64,000 nucleotides of DNA from Rhizobium tropici CIAT 899 (GCF_000330885.1 NC_020062.1:1620374-1684373), one strand, 5' to 3'. Shown: positions 17,069-26,032, counted from the first letter of the stretch. Program-made: numbers and translations. The notes: a model not told the origin generated them from the sequence alone.

Positions 17069-17159
17069 GCAAAACCATCGCGGCCGAGCGGACCCTGAAA
17101 ATCTCCCCGGACCGGCGCAATCGTCTGCGGTAGCGATCTAGGCTATGGTGACGATTTAA

Positions 17160-17594
17160 CTATTTGAGCCAGATTGCAATTGCAGCGATGATGACGAACC
17201 CTCTGAAGTTGACGAGGAGTTTGTCGTATCGGGTAGCCACGCGACGGAATTGCTTGAGCTTTGCAAAGAAGCGCTCCACGAGGTTGCGTTCCTTGTAGAG
17301 GCCCCAATTGCAGGCATGCGGGCGTCGTCGCCCGGGTCGTGGTGGAATGACCGGAACAGCGCCGGCGTCCAGAATGGTGTCGTGGAAGTGTTCGGCATCA
17401 TAGGCTCGGTCGGCGATGACGTGGCTGGGATTGAGGCCATGGAGCAATTCCTTGCCATAAATCACATCGCCACGGTGTCCCGGTGCAAGTACGAAGCGCA
17501 CCGGTAGCCCCAAAGCATCCACGACGGCGTGGATCTTGGTGCCTAGCCCGCCGCGTGAGCGGCCAAGGCCCTGGGCGTCCGCTCCCCCCTTTTT
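17160..17594 (-). CDS. IS5-family transposase, frame B (DDE half)
   Basis: This frame has no start of its own at its 5' end and is reached by -1 frameshifting on the A5G6 run of the minus strand (17584-17594). It carries the later catalytic parts: VIADRAYDAEHF with the second Asp and the DDE-closing ERFFAKLKQFRRVATRYDK with the Glu, then a hydrophobic end. Joined to frame A it gives a transposase of about 255 residues, normal for the IS427 group. Confidence 0.88.
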   Translation of the reverse strand, partial: KKGGADAQGLGRSRGGLGTKIHAVVDALGLPVRFVLAPGHRGDVIYGKELLHGLNPSHVIADRAYDAEHFHDTILDAGAVPVIPPRPGRRRPHACNWGLYKERNLVERFFAKLKQFRRVATRYDKLLVNFRGFVIIAAIAIWLK

Positions 17595-17920
17595 CGCCGG
17601 GCGCCAGCGGCTTGAGGCTGGGCACGGATGGAGGTGGAATCGATCGAGACCCAGTCAAGGTCCGCTTCTCGCGCTAACGCCTCGAACAAACTTTCGAGGA
17701 CACCCATCTCGATCCAGCGGTAATAGCGCCGCTTGACGGTCTGGTAGTTGCCATAACCTTCGGGTAAATCACGCCAACGTCCACCAGAGCGGGCCATCCA
17801 GACCAGCGCCTCGACGAACCGCCTGTTATTGGAGCGCGGACCACGACGCCCCTTGCGTCCTCCCGGCACAAACGGCTCGATCCGAGACCACTGTTCCGCA
17901 CTGAGCCTATCGATATCCAT
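17543..17920 (-). CDS. IS5-family transposase, frame A
   Basis: 125 residues starting MDIDRLSAEQWSRIEPFVPG, with the DUF4096-type N-terminal domain and the first catalytic Asp in WVSIDSTSIRAQ. Translation ends at a TAG just after the slippery run unless a -1 shift moves it into frame B. The A5G6 run followed by the overlapping frame is the usual arrangement in this IS group. Confidence 0.88.
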   Translation of the reverse strand: MDIDRLSAEQWSRIEPFVPGGRKGRRGPRSNNRRFVEALVWMARSGGRWRDLPEGYGNYQTVKRRYYRWIEMGVLESLFEALAREADLDWVSIDSTSIRAQPQAAGARRKRGERTPRALAAHAAG

Positions 17921-18001
17921 GACCGACCTCCAAAAATCAGTCTTGAATCTGATTTGCTCCTCACTGGGAACCCCAAATCCTTAAATCGTCACCACAGCCT
18001 A

Positions 18002-18112
18002 GAGCATTTCCGCTTTTCTTCGAATCGCGAAAACGCTCAATCTTCTTGTTTTTACGCGGTTCCGGACGCAAAATCGCTTCGCACTTTTGCTGGAACTGCT
18101 CCAGCGCAACAT
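18002..18112. repeat. Dispersed rhizobial intergenic repeat (candidate)
   Basis: The stretch starting gagcatttccgc (18002-18013) with partial dyad gcgaaaacgctc (18027-18038, 10 of 12 matching) and running on through ttccggacgcaaaatcgctt resembles the short palindromic repeats common between genes in Rhizobium and Agrobacterium. Only one copy is in the window, so repeat status rests on memory of such elements. The IS5-family element sits directly at its left edge. Confidence 0.4.
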
Positions 18113-18117
18113 TGGCC

Positions 18118-19275
18118 TCAGGCCGGATCTTCCCGGTGCAGATCGTGGATAGCGACGGCGTCGTCGGTAAACGGCGGTAACAGCCATTCGGTATGGCGCA
18201 GCGTCCGCTTCGTATCCTCGAGGCCCATATCCCAGTGCTCTCGCATCGAAGTGCCGGAAAACTCGTAATCCTTGGCGTGACCTTCGTAGTTCTTGTGCTG
18301 ATAGATCAGATGTACAATGTTGACGACACCGGCATCCGAATAATCGGCAATCAGCTCTTCCTCTTCCGCAGTCAGCTGATCCCTAGGGACACGCTTCAGT
18401 GCACCCAGAAGCTTCATCTTCAGTCCGTGGATGCGCTTGAAATTATCGGTGTTCTGCCGCGTGCGGCTCGAATACATGATGTCTTTATGGCGTGAAAGGA
18501 CATCCGGCATGCTGCGCGGCAGGACGCCGCGCGCGCTGAACAGATCCACCTGGAAGACGAGCGAGCTGCGGTCTTCTTCCTGATCGAGCAGATATTGCAG
18601 CGGCGTGTTGGAGACGATGCCGCCGTCCCAGTAATATTCGCCCTCGATGCGGATGGACGGGAGTGCCGGCGGCAGCGCGCCACTTGCCATGATGTGCTCG
18701 GGGCCGATGCGGATATTGTCGGTGTCGAAATAGACGAAGTTGCCGGTGCGGACATTCACCGCACCGACGCTGAAGCGCTTCTTGCCGTCGTTCAGCACAT
18801 CGAAATCGATCAGCATCTCCAGCGTCTTCTTCAGCTCCGCCGAATCATAGAAGCTGGTCGCGCCTTCCGCGCCCGGCAACTCCAGCCAGGGATTGGGAAA
18901 GCGCGGCTTGAAGAAGCCGGGCTGGCCCATGGTCATCGTCATCCACGAGCTGGTGCGGTTACGGATATCGCGAAAGAAATCGCCTTCGGGCGTATAGGCC
19001 CAGATCTTGCGGCCGGAGATGATCTGCCAGAATTGCTCCAGACGCTGCAGCCGCCGGCCGGGCTCGTTGCCGGCGATGATCGCGGCATTGACCGCGCCGA
19101 TCGAGACGCCGGAAAGCCAGGTCGGCTCGCATCCCGCTTCGGCAAGCGCCTCGTAGACACCGGCCTGATAGGCGCCGAGCGCGCCGCCCCCCTGGAAAAC
19201 CAGGGCGACGCGATCATATTGAGCGGCAATTTCCGGAATAGTCGGGGCTGCGGCCTTGGTGTTTCGTTCAAGCAC
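18118..19275 (-). CDS. Patatin-like phospholipase
   Basis: 385 residues. The oxyanion-hole loop GGGALG (29-34), nucleophile elbow GVSIG with Ser58, and the Asp217 motif YWDGGIVSNTPL give the complete Ser-Asp dyad of the patatin family. A C-terminal domain of about 90 residues with IYQHKNYEGHAKDYEFS is shared with the larger DUF3734-type bacterial patatins. No signal peptide, so it is cytoplasmic. It heads away from nothing upstream and lies just after the acetoacetate decarboxylase gene on the same strand (gap about 36 bases), so the two are probably one operon. Lipid or polyhydroxybutyrate breakdown feeding the ketone-body enzymes is a reasonable inference. Confidence 0.87.
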   Translation of the reverse strand: MLERNTKAAAPTIPEIAAQYDRVALVFQGGGALGAYQAGVYEALAEAGCEPTWLSGVSIGAVNAAIIAGNEPGRRLQRLEQFWQIISGRKIWAYTPEGDFFRDIRNRTSSWMTMTMGQPGFFKPRFPNPWLELPGAEGATSFYDSAELKKTLEMLIDFDVLNDGKKRFSVGAVNVRTGNFVYFDTDNIRIGPEHIMASGALPPALPSIRIEGEYYWDGGIVSNTPLQYLLDQEEDRSSLVFQVDLFSARGVLPRSMPDVLSRHKDIMYSSRTRQNTDNFKRIHGLKMKLLGALKRVPRDQLTAEEEELIADYSDAGVVNIVHLIYQHKNYEGHAKDYEFSGTSMREHWDMGLEDTKRTLRHTEWLLPPFTDDAVAIHDLHREDPA

Positions 19276-19311
19276 GATCCGTCTCCAGCATGAAGTAGCA
19301 ATGAGATTTGG

Positions 19312-20058
19312 CTATCTGCGCTCTGCGAGATAGTCGTGAACGACTTCGCCGAGGCCGAGCGTCAGATCGGCCGTGAAATGAACGGCCGAAACCACTTCCA
19401 GCACAGGCAGCCGCGCCACGTCGGCCATGACATGCGGCCTGAGATCGAGGGCGGCCGGCGAAGTCCAGGCTTCCTTGATGGTGATATCGGTCAGATAGTA
19501 GCGCACAAGCTCGCAGATGCGCGGGGTGGCGTCGACATGCGGCACGATCTTGATCAGGAAATTGGGTTCCGAGAGAGCGGACAGAAGCGGTCCCTGGTCG
19601 ATCGGCTTATGCTTGTAACCCATCGTTCCCGTGGCGCAAAGGACGCTGCCATAATGCAGCGTGCCGACGATGACCTCGCCCTCGTTGACGATCTTCGGGC
19701 TGGCAAGCTTCTTCGGAAAACCCCAGATCTCGCGGCCGCCGGTGATCGGCGCATCGTCATCCAGATACATGGAGTGGACATAGCCGCCCTTTTGTCCACG
19801 ATAGGTCACCGGGATCACCTGTCCGGTCTCGGTATAATCGCCGAAACCGGTGGAATCGGGCATGCGGATGAATTCGTATTTCACCAGCGGCTCGTCGATT
19901 TCGAGCGGCGCGGGCACGACGGCCTCAAGCGCCTCGCGCGAGGTCCGGTAGGTGATGATGATGTATTCGCGATCAAAGAACCGATAGGGCCCTGGAGGAT
20001 AGGAGGGATTGGTCAGCGGCATCGCATAGGCATGCTTCAGAATGTCTTCGACCTTCAT
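19312..20058 (-). CDS. adc: Acetoacetate decarboxylase
   Basis: 248 residues from the ATG at 20058 (GGAG upstream); a longer frame from 20118 lacks a good site. The active-site lysine pair lies in [15 protein letters not shown] at residues 116-117, and the conserved Glu in [11 protein letters not shown] is near residue 77. The length equals that of characterised enzymes. It forms acetone and CO2 from acetoacetate through a Schiff base on the lysine. The gene is divergent from 3-hydroxybutyrate dehydrogenase, which makes acetoacetate, and precedes the patatin gene, so the three look functionally linked. Confidence 0.92.
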   Translation of the reverse strand: MKVEDILKHAYAMPLTNPSYPPGPYRFFDREYIIITYRTSREALEAVVPAPLEIDEPLVKYEFIRMPDSTGFGDYTETGQVIPVTYRGQKGGYVHSMYLDDDAPITGGREIWGFPKKLASPKIVNEGEVIVGTLHYGSVLCATGTMGYKHKPIDQGPLLSALSEPNFLIKIVPHVDATPRICELVRYYLTDITIKEAWTSPAALDLRPHVMADVARLPVLEVVSAVHFTADLTLGLGEVVHDYLAERR

Positions 20059-20261
20059 CGTATCTTCCGTCGTTGGAGGAAATCGCCGGCACCGGAGCGA
20101 AAACTTGCACGGTTGCATGACAGAGAAGTGTCAGGGGACGAAAGCCCACGGCTCACTGCAAATTGCACTGTTATCAAAGCGACATATCGGGCTGGCAGTG
20201 TGCGCTCACGTGGAGCATTTCCCTTACCCAACCATGTCATAGAGATTGCAGGAGTAGCATC

Positions 20262-21050
20262 ATGGGTTCGTTGACTTCGAAGAATGCGCTGGTCACCGGT
20301 TCGACGAGCGGTATCGGGCTTGCGATCGCCCGTGCCTTTGCCGCTGAAGGCGCGAATGTGACGATCAACGGTCTTGGCGATGCCGATGCAATCGAAAAGG
20401 AACGCGCGGCAATCGAAGCCGATTTCGGCGTGAAGTGCCGCTATTCAGGCGCCAATATGATGAATGGCGAGGAAGTGACATCCATGGTGCGCGAAGCCGA
20501 GGAAGCCTTCGGCAGCCTCGATATTCTCGTCAACAATGCCGGCATCCAGTTCGTTGCCCCGATCGAGGAATTTCCCGACGACAAGTGGGAAGCAATCATC
20601 CGCATCAACCTGCTTGCAGCCTTCTATGCCATCAAGGCTGCCATCCCCGGCATGAAGGCACGCAAATGGGGCCGCATCATCAACACGTCCTCGGCGCATG
20701 CCCTTGTCGCCTCGCCTTTCAAGTCTGCCTATGTTTCGGCCAAGCACGGCATTACCGGTCTCACCAAAACGATCGCACTGGAAGCCGCCCAGAACGGCGT
20801 GACCGTCAACTCCATCGCGCCCGGCTATGTCTGGACGCCGCTCGTCGAGAAGCAGATCCCCGAGACGATGAAGGCGCGCAATATGACGGAAGAGCAGGTC
20901 AAGCATGATGTGCTGCTCGCCGCCCAGCCGACGAAGGAATTCGTGACCGTCGATGAAGTCGCAGCCATCGCCGTCTTCCTTTGCGGCGATGCCGCCAAGC
21001 AGATTACCGGCACGACGCTTTCCGTCGATGGCGGCTGGACCGCAGAATAA
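20262..21050 (+). CDS. bdhA: 3-hydroxybutyrate dehydrogenase (SDR)
   Basis: 262 residues from an ATG with GGAG upstream. The NAD-binding motif TGSTSGIG is at 13-20, NNAG at 91-94, and the catalytic Ser144, Tyr157 and Lys161 are in place (NTSSAHALVASPFKSAYVSAKHG). The segment HALVASPFKSAYVSAKHGI and the ending DGGWTAE are characteristic of bacterial D-3-hydroxybutyrate dehydrogenases, which interconvert 3-hydroxybutyrate and acetoacetate. It shares a 203-base divergent promoter region with adc. A hairpin at 21063-21093 separates it from ppk2. Confidence 0.92.
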   Translation: MGSLTSKNALVTGSTSGIGLAIARAFAAEGANVTINGLGDADAIEKERAAIEADFGVKCRYSGANMMNGEEVTSMVREAEEAFGSLDILVNNAGIQFVAPIEEFPDDKWEAIIRINLLAAFYAIKAAIPGMKARKWGRIINTSSAHALVASPFKSAYVSAKHGITGLTKTIALEAAQNGVTVNSIAPGYVWTPLVEKQIPETMKARNMTEEQVKHDVLLAAQPTKEFVTVDEVAAIAVFLCGDAAKQITGTTLSVDGGWTAE

Positions 21051-21062
21051 CACTAGAGCCAC

Positions 21063-21093
21063 AGCCGGCACATGCTCGAGCAGCGTGCCGGCT
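21063..21093 (+). terminator. Hairpin between bdhA and ppk2
   Basis: AGCCGGCAC (21063-21071) pairs with GTGCCGGCT (21085-21093). There is no T-run, so it may only partly stop transcription. Confidence 0.4.
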
Positions 21094-21146
21094 CTCCGCA
21101 GCCCAGGATTGCGGAGACAAGATGAAAATAGCGCAGGAGGCACACT

Positions 21147-22061
21147 ATGACCGATGAAACCCATGACCCGCTCAGCCGCATCAAGGATGAGATCGTCGAC
21201 AGCTTTGACGAAGAGCTGGAGATGCAGCTTGAAGAGGATCGGCTGGACGAGTTGGTCGCAGAGGGCCTTATCGGCGAAGGCGAAGCGGCGCTCGATCGCC
21301 GCGTCTATTTCCGCGAACTCTTCCGCCTTCAGCACGAGCTGGTGCGCCTGCAGGACTGGGTGCAGTACAAGAAGCTGAAGGTCGTCGTACTGTTCGAGGG
21401 CCGAGATTCCGCCGGCAAGGGCGGCGCCATCAAGCGTGTCACCCAGCGCCTCAATCCGCGCGTCTGCCGCGTGGTCGCACTACCGGCTCCGACCGAGCGC
21501 GAGCGGCACCAGTGGTATTTCCAGCGCTACGCCGCCCACCTGCCGACGGCAGGCGAAATGGTGCTGTTCGATCGCAGCTGGTATAACCGCGCCGGCGTTG
21601 AACGCGTCATGGGCTTCTGCTCGCCGGAGGAATTGGAAGAATTCTTCCGCTCCGTGCCGGACTTCGAGCGCATGCTGGTTCGCTCCGGCATCATTCTCCT
21701 GAAATATTGGTTCTCGATCACCGACGAGGAGCAGGAATTCCGTTTCAACATGCGCATTCAGGACCCGCTGAAGCAGTGGAAGCTTTCACCGATGGACCTG
21801 CAGAGCCGCGTGCATTGGGAAGAATACACCAAGGCCAAGGAAGAGATGCTGGAGCGCACCCATATTCCGGAAGCGCCGTGGTGGGTCGTCCATGCCGTCG
21901 ACAAGAAGAAAGCGCGCCTAAACTGCATCGCCCATCTTCTGGGCCAGATCCCCTACGAAAGTGTACCGAAGCCGGAGATCGTGCTGCCGGAACGCATGCG
22001 CAATGCAGACTATCACCGTACGCCGGTCCCACCGGAAATGTACGTGCCGGAAATTTATTGA
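21147..22061 (+). CDS. ppk2: Polyphosphate kinase 2
   Basis: 304 residues with a perfect AGGAGG-type site upstream. The Walker A loop EGRDSAGKGG lies at 84-93, the RVTQRLNPR lid segment follows, and the Walker B region MVLFDRSWYNRAGVE is intact, as is the MDLQSRVHWEEYTKAKEEM helix. PPK2 enzymes transfer phosphate from polyphosphate to nucleoside diphosphates or monophosphates. A single PPK2 domain of this length argues for a class I enzyme acting on NDPs, but class cannot be fixed by eye. It follows bdhA by about 100 bases in the same direction, linking polyphosphate and storage-carbon metabolism only by position. Confidence 0.92.
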   Translation: MTDETHDPLSRIKDEIVDSFDEELEMQLEEDRLDELVAEGLIGEGEAALDRRVYFRELFRLQHELVRLQDWVQYKKLKVVVLFEGRDSAGKGGAIKRVTQRLNPRVCRVVALPAPTERERHQWYFQRYAAHLPTAGEMVLFDRSWYNRAGVERVMGFCSPEELEEFFRSVPDFERMLVRSGIILLKYWFSITDEEQEFRFNMRIQDPLKQWKLSPMDLQSRVHWEEYTKAKEEMLERTHIPEAPWWVVHAVDKKKARLNCIAHLLGQIPYESVPKPEIVLPERMRNADYHRTPVPPEMYVPEIY

Positions 22062-22072
22062 TCAAACCCGAT

Positions 22073-22098
22073 GAGGGGTCCGCCTCTGGCGACCCCTC
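22073..22098. terminator. Hairpin after ppk2
   Basis: GAGGGGTC (22073-22080) pairs with GACCCCTC (22091-22098) about 12 bases past the ppk2 stop, between convergent genes. No T-run. Confidence 0.4.
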
Positions 22099-22163
22099 TG
22101 AAGAATTACTTGAAAAACGAAATCGCTCTCACTCCACCGCCAGCAAGCCGGGCCGGCTCAAGG

Positions 22164-22943
22164 TCAGGCCGGGCGATAAGCCCATTCGGATATGGCGCCC
22201 AAGCCCAGCCGCCGCAAGAGCTCATAAGCAACCCTCCGGTTGATGGGATCGTGCAGCCTGAGGACCTTCGAGCCAAGAAAATCCATTTCGGCATGCTCGA
22301 ACGGCAGGAGATGTCGTGCCCTGCCAAGTGCGGCTCGGTAGAACTCATGAAAATCCCGGCGGCAGACGTAGGTCTTATACTTCGTCATGCAGAAGGCGGC
22401 AAAGGTATCGCTGTTTCTGCGCAGAAAATCCGAGACGCCGACCGTCACCTCCGGCCAAGCCGGATTGAAGGTGTCGTCGAAGGCAATGATGCCGTGATCG
22501 GCCAGTACGCTCTTCGCCAACCGGCTGTCGGCAACGATGTGGCGAAGCAAATGTCCTCCATCGATACTGAAAAAGCGGACCTGCCCAACCTTGTCGATGA
22601 TGGCCTGCGGATCAAGCCCGGTGCTATCGCCTGTTATGACGAGGTCCTCATCAACGGGAATACCCAGTGATCTTCCGTTGTCGAGGAAGCGTTGATATTG
22701 CGCACCATCCGCTTCTATGTCGAAAAGATCGATCGCAAGCACATTGTCGTCGGGTGCACTGATCTTGCGCAGCAAAAAATAGGACCGCCCGTAATAAACG
22801 CCGATTTCGGCAAGGCCGCCGTAAAGTTTCTCCTGTCTTTGCTTTTCGATCAACGACAGGAAGACAAGCGCATCCGGTGGGTCGATGTAACCATCGATTT
22901 TCTGAAGATCGCGAAATACAAATTTTCGAACGCCCGATTTCAA
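22164..22943 (-). CDS. Class I SAM-dependent methyltransferase
   Basis: 259 residues. Motif I reads GGLAEIGVYYGRSYFLL, motif II DNVLAIDLFD, then LVITGDSTGL, and FFSIDGGHLLRHIVADS followed by GIIAFDDTF. This is the Methyltransf_24/TylF-like subgroup, whose members often modify sugars or secondary metabolites with a metal-binding Asp pair. The substrate is not predictable. It stands alone; 217 bases of unassigned sequence separate its start from the IS3-family element. The neighbourhood, with two insertion sequences close by, suggests a region that accepts insertions. Confidence 0.78.
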   Translation of the reverse strand: MKSGVRKFVFRDLQKIDGYIDPPDALVFLSLIEKQRQEKLYGGLAEIGVYYGRSYFLLRKISAPDDNVLAIDLFDIEADGAQYQRFLDNGRSLGIPVDEDLVITGDSTGLDPQAIIDKVGQVRFFSIDGGHLLRHIVADSRLAKSVLADHGIIAFDDTFNPAWPEVTVGVSDFLRRNSDTFAAFCMTKYKTYVCRRDFHEFYRAALGRARHLLPFEHAEMDFLGSKVLRLHDPINRRVAYELLRRLGLGAISEWAYRPA

Positions 22944-23187
22944 ATGTAAACCTCATTGGTTTTCTTCATGCATTTCGCCTCCGAGCCTGCTCATCGGTTA
23001 GGACCGGTCGATCAAGAAACGCCCCATTTCTGCTGGACCGCGACAGCAAAGCCGGAAGCTCTCGAAAATTGGGGTGGTACGGCGTCAAGGCGAGCATCTC
23101 TCACGGATATAGCGACCTTTCTGTCGTATTTTGGATAGCCATGCGCGCGTTGGATAGTTCTGAACTGACCCCGTAAAGTTGGACGGT

Positions 23188-24087
23188 TTATTGGCTTGGC
23201 TGATTTAAGGGCTGGGTCCTGTATTGAACAGGGCTCAGCCCTTTAAGCTTTAGCCTGATGCGATCGTTGTTGTAATATCGGATATAGTCCTCGACACCAT
23301 CACGCAGGCTTTCGATGCTGTCGAAGTGGTTGGGATAAAAGAACTCGGATTTGAGGGTGGCGAAGAAGCTCTCCATGGCGGCATTGTCGAGGCAGTTGCC
23401 TTTGCGTGACATGCTTTGGGCGATGTTGCGGCTTTCAAGCATTTGGCCCCAGGCCGGCATCTGATATTGCCATCCCTGATCGGAATGCAGGATCGGCCTC
23501 TCGGCATTGCAGAGTTGGTCCAGGGCCTTGTCCAGCATGTTCTTGACCAACGAGAAGACAGGCCGCCTAGCCGTCTCGAAGGCAACGATCTCGCCGTTGT
23601 GGAGGTCCATGACCGGCGAGAGGAAGAGTTTTTGGCCGGCGATGTTGAACTCGGTGACGTCCGTCACCCATTTCTGATGCATACGCTCGGCGGTGAACTG
23701 CCGCTGAAGGAGGTCCGGGGCCACGCGTCCCGTCTGCCCCTTGTAGGAGCGATACTTCTTCGGCCGGACCAGGGACTTCAATCCCATCTCGATCATCAGA
23801 CGCTGGACGGTCTTGTGATTGACCGTCTGCCCGAGGGTGCGGATCGCAGCCGTGACCCGACGATAGCCATAGCGCCCCTTATGGGCTTCGAAGATCGCTT
23901 TGATCCTGGTCTTCAGCGCTACATGCCGATCGGCCGGGGACGAGACCTTCTGCTGATAATAGAACGTGCTGCGGGCCAGGCCCGCAAGCTTCAGCAGACC
24001 GTCGAATGGATAGAGCGGCCTTAACGCCTGGACGGCTTGCGTCTTGTCGGCGCTTGTCGTGCCTGCGTTAAGGCTTCCAGTTTTTTT
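23188..24087 (-). CDS. IS3-family transposase OrfB (integrase catalytic domain)
   Basis: About 299 residues in the -1 frame relative to OrfA. It begins after the slippery run with an ALRPLYPFDGLLKLAGLARS segment, then GRYGYRRVTAAIR, and has the DDE set: WVTDVTEF, PILHSDQGWQY and NAAMESFFATLKSE. The end, YNNDRIRLKLKGLSPVQYR, is typical of IS150-group OrfB. An internal ATG at 23796 could start a shorter product, but the active enzyme is expected from the frameshifted OrfAB fusion. Confidence 0.9.
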   Translation of the reverse strand, partial: KKTGSLNAGTTSADKTQAVQALRPLYPFDGLLKLAGLARSTFYYQQKVSSPADRHVALKTRIKAIFEAHKGRYGYRRVTAAIRTLGQTVNHKTVQRLMIEMGLKSLVRPKKYRSYKGQTGRVAPDLLQRQFTAERMHQKWVTDVTEFNIAGQKLFLSPVMDLHNGEIVAFETARRPVFSLVKNMLDKALDQLCNAERPILHSDQGWQYQMPAWGQMLESRNIAQSMSRKGNCLDNAAMESFFATLKSEFFYPNHFDSIESLRDGVEDYIRYYNNDRIRLKLKGLSPVQYRTQPLNQPSQ

Positions 24088-24557
24088 AGATAGGCATTCT
24101 CCATACGCAGATAGGCCAGCTCCGCCAGGAGTTCCTCGCGGCTCTTGGCCTCATCGCTCTGCGGGGCATCCGTCTTGTCGGACAGCACAGGTGGCTCGGG
24201 CATCGATCGGGGCCTTCCTCGACGACGTGGCATCAGGGCGTCAATACCACCGGCCTTATAGCGGCGCTCCCAATCCGGCAGGCAACTCTTATTGCGCAGG
24301 TTGAACAACGCCGCCGTCCGACGGTAAGAGAGCCCATCCTCCCACATCCGGCGCAGAACCGATAGCTTGAACTCAGCAGTGTAGTGGCCGAACTTCCTGA
24401 CCAGACCGTCAACTCCATGCGCCGCGTGCATCGCAACCCATGTGCGCACCGTCGAATGCTCGATCCCAAAATACGCACTCACCTCCTGCAGGCTGCGCGC
24501 GCCGCCGCCATAAAACGCCACAACACTCTGCTTGAACGACGTGCTGTATTTCGACAT
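24021..24557 (-). CDS. IS3-family transposase OrfA (helix-turn-helix)
   Basis: 178 residues from ATG at 24557 with a G-rich site upstream. Two helix-turn-helix stretches (SLQEVSAYFGIEHSTVRTW and the later SYRRTAALFNLR region) match IS150-group OrfA. A leucine-zipper-like segment (ELLAELAYLRMENAYLKKLEAL) precedes the frameshift site at 24081-24087, where a -1 slip fuses it to OrfB. Confidence 0.9.
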   Translation of the reverse strand: MSKYSTSFKQSVVAFYGGGARSLQEVSAYFGIEHSTVRTWVAMHAAHGVDGLVRKFGHYTAEFKLSVLRRMWEDGLSYRRTAALFNLRNKSCLPDWERRYKAGGIDALMPRRRGRPRSMPEPPVLSDKTDAPQSDEAKSREELLAELAYLRMENAYLKKLEALTQARQAPTRRKPSRR

Positions 24558-24683
24558 GCAAAACCCCCGATGTTGGTGGTCCAACTTTCGGGGGTCAGTT
24601 CATTCCGACCCATATCGGGTTCAGAGCCGAAGCAGCATCGCAGATGATGACGAATAGCGAGCCGGCACTCTAAGTGATGTATA

Positions 24684-24704
24684 ATGTGAGTCTAAAATTC
24701 ACAT
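24684..24704. promoter_or_regulatory. Short dyad upstream of the PLP enzyme gene
   Basis: ATGTGA (24684-24689) and TCACAT (24699-24704) form a dyad with a 9-base spacer, flanked by further TGATG/CATCA symmetry, 20 bases before the start codon. It could be an operator or a leader hairpin. It lies close to the IS3-family right end at 24602. Confidence 0.35.
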
Positions 24705-24724
24705 CATCGGCCGAGGAGACCGTC

Positions 24725-26008
24725 ATGACTGCGCCGCATCCGTCCAAAACGCATATCGGCAACCACCCCCTCCATCCCGAAACACAGATGCTGAATTACG
24801 GCTATGACCCTGAGCTCTCCGAGGGCGCGGTCAAGCCGCCTGTTTTCCTGACTTCCACCTTCGTCTTCAAATCTGCCGAGGACGGGCGCGATTTCTTCAA
24901 TTATATCTCCGGCCGCACCGAGCCGCCGGCAGGCACTGGCGTTGGGCTCGTCTATTCACGCTTCAATCACCCCAACAGCGAAATCGTCGAGGATCGCCTT
25001 GCCGTCTATGAAAAGGCGGAAAACGGCGCACTGTTTTCCTCCGGCATGTCGGCGATCGCGACAACGCTTCTCACCTTCGCGCGCCCAGGCGATGCGATCC
25101 TGCATTCGCAGCCGCTCTATGGTGGCACGGAAACGCTGGTCGCCAAGACATTCCTCAATCTCGGTGTCGCGGCAGTCGGCTTCGCCGAGGGTGTCAACGA
25201 AGGCTCGGTGATGGCAGCTGCCGAGGAGGCCATGGCCAAAGGCCGTGTCTCGGTCATTCTCGTGGAAACGCCCGCTAACCCCACGAACAGCCTCGTCGAT
25301 ATCGCCGTGATCCGCCGCATTGCCGATGCAATCGGCAGAAAGCAGGGACACACGCCGATCATCGCCTGCGACAATACCCTGCTCGGCCCTGTCTTCCAGC
25401 GGCCGATCGAACATGGCGCGGATATTTCCCTCTACTCGCTGACCAAATATGTCGGCGGCCATTCCGATCTGATCGCCGGTGCCGCACTCGGCTCCAGAGC
25501 CATCATCAAACAGGTGAAGGCATTGCGTGGAGCGATCGGCACCCAGCTCGATCCGCATTCCTGCTGGATGCTCGGCCGATCGCTGGAAACGCTGCAGATC
25601 CGCATGGAGCGGGCAAACAGCAACGCACGGGCGGTTGCCGATTTCCTGCGGGACCATCCGAAGGTCGAGCAGATCCACTACCTGCCCTACATCGACCCCT
25701 CTTCGGCGACCGGTCGCACGTTCGCCGCCCAGTGCACCGGCGCGGGCTCCACCTTCTCCTTCGACATCAAGGGCGGCCAGCCGGCATCGTTCAAATTCCT
25801 GAACGCACTGCAGATCTTCAAGCTCGCCGTCAGCCTCGGCGGCACGGAATCGCTGGCCTCCCATCCTGCCACAACGACACATTCGGGCGTGCCTGTGGAT
25901 GTACGCCACCGCATCGGTGTGCTGGAATCGACGATCCGCCTGTCGATCGGGATTGAACATCCCGATGATCTGATTGCCGATCTGGCGGCTGCCCTCGACG
26001 CCGCTTGA
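24725..26008 (+). CDS. Cystathionine gamma-synthase/methionine gamma-lyase family PLP enzyme
   Basis: 427 residues from ATG 24725 with GAGGAG upstream. The PLP lysine is Lys241 in [19 protein letters not shown]; the phosphate-binding region is [13 protein letters not shown], the cofactor Asp is in [14 protein letters not shown], and [17 protein letters not shown] closes the active site. It belongs to the Cys/Met metabolism family. The long insertion [26 protein letters not shown] is typical of a subgroup often annotated as cystathionine gamma-synthase-family protein with unproven reaction. It stands alone, 120 bases downstream of the IS3-family element, which may have altered its promoter region. 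Confidence 0.85.
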   Translation: MTAPHPSKTHIGNHPLHPETQMLNYGYDPELSEGAVKPPVFLTSTFVFKSAEDGRDFFNYISGRTEPPAGTGVGLVYSRFNHPNSEIVEDRLAVYEKAENGALFSSGMSAIATTLLTFARPGDAILHSQPLYGGTETLVAKTFLNLGVAAVGFAEGVNEGSVMAAAEEAMAKGRVSVILVETPANPTNSLVDIAVIRRIADAIGRKQGHTPIIACDNTLLGPVFQRPIEHGADISLYSLTKYVGGHSDLIAGAALGSRAIIKQVKALRGAIGTQLDPHSCWMLGRSLETLQIRMERANSNARAVADFLRDHPKVEQIHYLPYIDPSSATGRTFAAQCTGAGSTFSFDIKGGQPASFKFLNALQIFKLAVSLGGTESLASHPATTTHSGVPVDVRHRIGVLESTIRLSIGIEHPDDLIADLAAALDAA

Positions 26009-26032
26009 CGAGACACGCAGATTTCTGCCGCG

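Larger units (their letters stand above)
17141..17999 (-). mobile_element. Complete IS5-family element (IS427 group), 859 bp
   Basis: Terminal inverted repeats are GGCTATGGTGACGATTTAA (17141-17159) and the complement of GGCTGTGGTGACGATTTAA (17981-17999), with one mismatch in 19. TA is duplicated on both sides (17139-17140 and 18000-18001), as is usual for this group. Two overlapping frames encode the DDE transposase through a -1 frameshift. The element is intact and sits between the histidine kinase and patatin genes without breaking either. Confidence 0.92.
23161..24602 (-). mobile_element. Complete IS3-family element, 1442 bp
   Basis: The 23-base terminal repeats begin TGAACTGACCCC on the left (23161-23183) and match the complement of the right end (24580-24602) at 21 positions. 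TTC is duplicated at 23158-23160 and 24603-24605, the 3-base duplication usual for the IS3 family. OrfA and OrfB overlap through a run of seven A (minus strand, 24081-24087). All parts are intact, so the element may be active. Confidence 0.93.

Noticed and set aside
22944..23160. Gene fragment between the methyltransferase and the IS3 element
   Set aside because: Open frames of up to 60 codons have no ribosome binding site and no resemblance to a known protein.
24605..24725. SAM-type riboswitch before the PLP enzyme
   Set aside because: The SAM-II landmarks expected in alphaproteobacterial methionine genes are absent; only a short dyad is present.
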